Shown: positions 63,154 through 64,000 of the stretch, piece after piece
Position numbering within the stretch: position 1 is the first letter of the stretch
Layout: every line of letters starts with the position of its first letter
Source: Xanthomonas arboricola pv. juglandis
GTDB taxonomy: Bacteria > Pseudomonadota > Gammaproteobacteria > Xanthomonadales > Xanthomonadaceae
Assembly: GCF_001013475.1 (NCBI RefSeq)
Contig: NZ_JZEF01000005.1
Span: 420,611 to 484,610 of the forward strand
DNA length: 64,000 nucleotides
Direction: 5' to 3'
Program-made: the position numbers and the translations under genes
The notes under the pieces: generated by a model
What the model was told of the DNA's origin: nothing
Seen by the model: only the letters and a program-made list of their open reading frames with translations
Database searches by the model: none

Positions 63154-63963
63154 ATGGCTTCTTTCACTGCTGTCGATCTTTCAAAACTTCAAGCGCCAGA
63201 CCTCATCGAAGCTCTGGACTTCGAGACGATATTTACCCAGGCGATTGCCCAGTTTCGCCGGCTCATGCCGGAGTTCTCCGCACTCACCGAGTCGGATCCC
63301 GTCTACAAGCTCTTGCAGTTGTTCGCGGCCCGCGAGCTGCTGATCCGCCAGCGCGCCAACGACAAGGCACAGCAGACCATGCTGGCCTTCGCCACCGGCA
63401 CCAACTTCGATCACCTCGGCGCATTGTTTGGTGTCGCGCGCCTGGTGCTTGATCCGGGCCAGCCGGGGAACGGCATTGCACCGACCCATGAGTGGGACGT
63501 GGACTTCCGCCGCCGCATCCAGCTGGCTCCGGAGGGGTTCAGCGTCGCCGGCCCCGAGGGCGCGTACATCTATCACGCGCTCAGTGCCGCAGCAGATGTG
63601 ATGGATGCCAGTGCCACCAGCCCCGCACCCGGGCAAGTGCTGGTCACCATTCAATCGCGCACTAGCGATGGCACCGCGCCGCAGGAACTGCTCGACGAAG
63701 TGGCCGCCGTCCTCACCGATGCCGATGTGCGCCCGTTGACCGACGAGGTAGCGGTCCAGAGCGCCGAGATCGTCCTATACGCCATTCGCGGGCGCGTCTA
63801 CACCTACGCTGGCCCGGACTCGGCGGTGGTCATGCGCGAAGCCCTGCGCAGCCTGCAGGCCTATCTGGCCGAGGCCCACCGCATTGGCCGCGACGTCCCC
63901 GAGTCGGCCATCAAGGCCAAGTTGTTCGCCGATGGTGTGCAGCGCATCGAGCTGGACCGGTAA
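63154..63963 (+). CDS. Phage baseplate assembly protein (P2 gpJ-like), C-terminus shortened
   Basis: This 269-residue protein matches P2-type gpJ from its N-terminus: FTAVDLSKLQAPDLIEALDFE, FATGTNFDHLGALFGVARLVLDPG, RRRIQLAPEGFSVAGPEGAYIYHAL, DASATSPAPGQVLVTIQSR. P2 gpJ is about 300 residues. Here the frame stops after VQRIELDR, where homologues continue into a short conserved tail. The W-type gene expected upstream is replaced by IS DNA. It is probably a prophage remnant. Confidence 0.75.
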   Translation: MASFTAVDLSKLQAPDLIEALDFETIFTQAIAQFRRLMPEFSALTESDPVYKLLQLFAARELLIRQRANDKAQQTMLAFATGTNFDHLGALFGVARLVLDPGQPGNGIAPTHEWDVDFRRRIQLAPEGFSVAGPEGAYIYHALSAAADVMDASATSPAPGQVLVTIQSRTSDGTAPQELLDEVAAVLTDADVRPLTDEVAVQSAEIVLYAIRGRVYTYAGPDSAVVMREALRSLQAYLAEAHRIGRDVPESAIKAKLFADGVQRIELDR

Positions 63964-64000
63964 TCCCCCCGCGAAGTAGCAGACGCCAGAAGTGGAATTT

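Overview
The window is a high-GC gammaproteobacterial chromosome segment that reads as Xanthomonas, probably the X. citri/axonopodis/campestris complex; species cannot be settled from sequence alone. The support is the tmRNA tag peptide ANDDNYGSDFAIAA, a methionine synthase split into two genes, the divergent fur/omlA (bamE) pair, the hrcA-grpE-dnaK-dnaJ cluster, a ugd gene of the kind that feeds xanthan synthesis, and many GGGAATCGGGAATC-type and GTAGGAGCGC-type interspersed repeats.

Layout. 1-4.7 kb: the end of an ArsR-type regulator/methyltransferase and the two-gene MetH. 4.8-9.5 kb (minus): a four-gene sugar operon (LacI repressor, FHS-type permease, PfkB kinase, AGE-type isomerase) with a 16-bp palindromic operator; the order suggests mannose to fructose to fructose-6-phosphate. 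9.6-14.7 kb (minus): an outer-membrane protein, DUF2058 protein, SlyX, UDP-glucose dehydrogenase, an FKBP isomerase and a periplasmic glutathione peroxidase. 14.8-19.3 kb (plus): a YtrA-type GntR/ABC transporter operon with a GGTG-N16-CACC operator over its promoter, followed by a GSGD-repeat beta-helix-like exported protein and two lipoproteins. 19.4-27.1 kb: fumarase, a CBS/CorC membrane protein, PurB, a DUF3060 lipoprotein, a ribosomal oxygenase with a long acidic tail and a two-domain GNAT protein. 27.3-33.7 kb: the 2-oxoglutarate dehydrogenase genes sucA-sucB-lpd, then a LOG protein. 34-38.9 kb: YigZ, a Tat-exported LD-carboxypeptidase, an MsbA-like ABC exporter and a LysR regulator. 38.9-43.1 kb: a three-gene type I secretion-like set (ABC protein, HlyD, TolC) in which every nucleotide-binding motif of the ABC protein is lost. 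43.2-55.5 kb: a 70-residue orphan, TyrA, PdxY, the heat-shock cluster, RecN, Fur, BamE, the RatA/RnfH pair and SmpB. 55.6-58.1 kb: an 818-residue alpha/beta-hydrolase plus subtilisin fusion.

58.2-64 kb is a mobile region. An intact tmRNA gene is followed by a tyrosine recombinase, which marks its 3' end as an attachment site. Then come two unfamiliar, lower-GC envelope-protein genes, a complete IS3-family element without a matching target duplication, and a P2 gpJ-like baseplate gene that appears cut short at its C-terminus. This looks like a decayed or rearranged prophage or island.

The strongest leads for new biology are the export system with a catalytically dead ABC domain (38955-43112), the hydrolase-subtilase fusion (55632-58088), the YtrA operon with its GSGD-repeat protein, the uncharacterised cargo pair in the tmRNA island, and the interspersed repeat that has been absorbed in frame into MetH.
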